Assembly (NCBI GenBank): GCA_025362415.1
Contig: JANYGM010000352.1
Span: forward strand, 1 to 6,750
DNA length: 6,750 nucleotides
From: a bacterium
GTDB taxonomy: Bacteria; Bacteroidota; Bacteroidia; Cytophagales; Thermonemataceae
Direction: 5' to 3'
Shown here: one piece after another, positions 6,487-6,750 of the stretch
How the letters are laid out: each line of letters starts with the position of its first letter
Numbering within the stretch: the first letter of the stretch is position 1
The notes under the pieces: generated by a model
Told to the model about the DNA's origin: nothing
What the model saw: the letters and a program-made list of their open reading frames with translations, nothing else
Databases searched by the model: none
Made by a program: the position numbers and the translations under genes

Positions 6487-6511
6487 TGTATGATATATGA
6501 TATATGACATA
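6470..6511. repeat. TGATATA heptad array overlapping the WbqC-family stop codon
   Basis: Six consecutive 7-base words in strict register: TGATATA, TGATGTG, TGATGTA, TGATATA, TGATATA, TGACATA. The array begins 17 bases before the end of the upstream coding region and supplies its final codons and TGA stop. Because the unit is seven bases and contains TGA, it gives stops in all three + frames within 21 bases. It is followed by GAATACA, making a 12-base string ACATAGAATACA (6507-6518) identical to 3442-3453 in the palindrome before bioA. No inverted partner arm is evident downstream. Confidence 0.85.
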
Positions 6512-6750
6512 GAATACATTTTATTATAAAAATATAATATACCCAAAAAATATTTTGTTTTATTGTTGATTATATGTATATTTCCAAAAATATTTCTTAA
6601 AAAAGACACAACAAAAGTAAAAAATACTTTAAATAAAAACTTATTCTTAGCTATTAAATAGTTGATAATCAAATATTTATAAGATTTTATTTCTCTTAAA
6701 TTTTGCTTAGATTTATAAATCCTAATTAAAAAAACGCATAAAAAAACCGC
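6512..6750. other. AT-rich non-coding tail with no recognised gene
   Basis: These bases after the heptad array are strongly AT-rich, with A and T runs and no open frame with protein-like content. A minus-strand TACTTTTG (complement of 6612-6619) matches a -7 box but has no partner at -33 and no gene ahead of it. I see no RNA gene or convincing terminator. The region probably contains the upstream sequence of a gene beyond the right edge. Confidence 0.5.

Noticed and set aside
6292..6672. Minus-strand open frame across the WbqC gene end and the AT-rich tail
   Set aside because: It owes its length to AT-rich, low-complexity DNA and to the stop-free complement of the TGATATA array; the + strand has a clear family match over the shared part.

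Overview
The window is AT-rich and carries five protein-coding genes, all on the + strand, separated by repeat-rich gaps. It looks like a chromosomal segment from a member of the Bacteroidota. The clues are A-rich leaders with no Shine-Dalgarno sequence, two upstream sites matching the Bacteroidota sigma consensus (TTTG, then TAnnTTTG), a lipoprotein form of a leukotriene-A4-hydrolase-like aminopeptidase, a WbqC-family protein, and a CCCC-AAA-GGGG hairpin repeat of a kind I recall from Bacteroidota genomes. A Cytophagales-like (Bernardetia/Flexibacter-type) source is my guess; the sequence alone does not prove it.

Layout: 1-130 is a heptanucleotide tandem array (CACTACT) that runs in from the left edge and stops at the start codon of an MFS transporter (131-1333). 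A 200-bp gap holds a 15-bp hairpin and a good promoter. Next is a lipoprotein M1 aminopeptidase (1534-3410) whose frame is broken by what looks like the loss of one A in an A-run at 1705-1710. A near-perfect 34-bp palindrome (3421-3489) separates it from bioA (3518-4867, biotin synthesis). A GC-rich hairpin repeat begins at the bioA stop, followed by a promoter and a TetR-like regulator (5016-5714). A second palindrome made of heptad words (5724-5811) leads into a WbqC-family gene (5818-6486). The last codons and stop of that gene lie inside a third heptad array (TGATATA, 6470-6511). The rest, to 6750, is very AT-rich and shows no gene.

The genes do not form a recognisable pathway. Each gap holds its own hairpin or repeat, so most are probably separate transcription units. 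The aminopeptidase trims peptides in the envelope, BioA makes diaminopelargonate for biotin, and the MFS protein probably exports or imports a small molecule. The targets of the regulator and of WbqC are unknown.

The most unusual feature is the intergenic DNA. At least three elements are built from 7-bp words, two are large palindromes with a similar apex (AATACA ... TGTATTTC), and two end in the same way, CACTA plus an A-run plus ATG, exactly at a gene start. I think these belong to one family of modular palindromic elements; genome-wide searches would test that.
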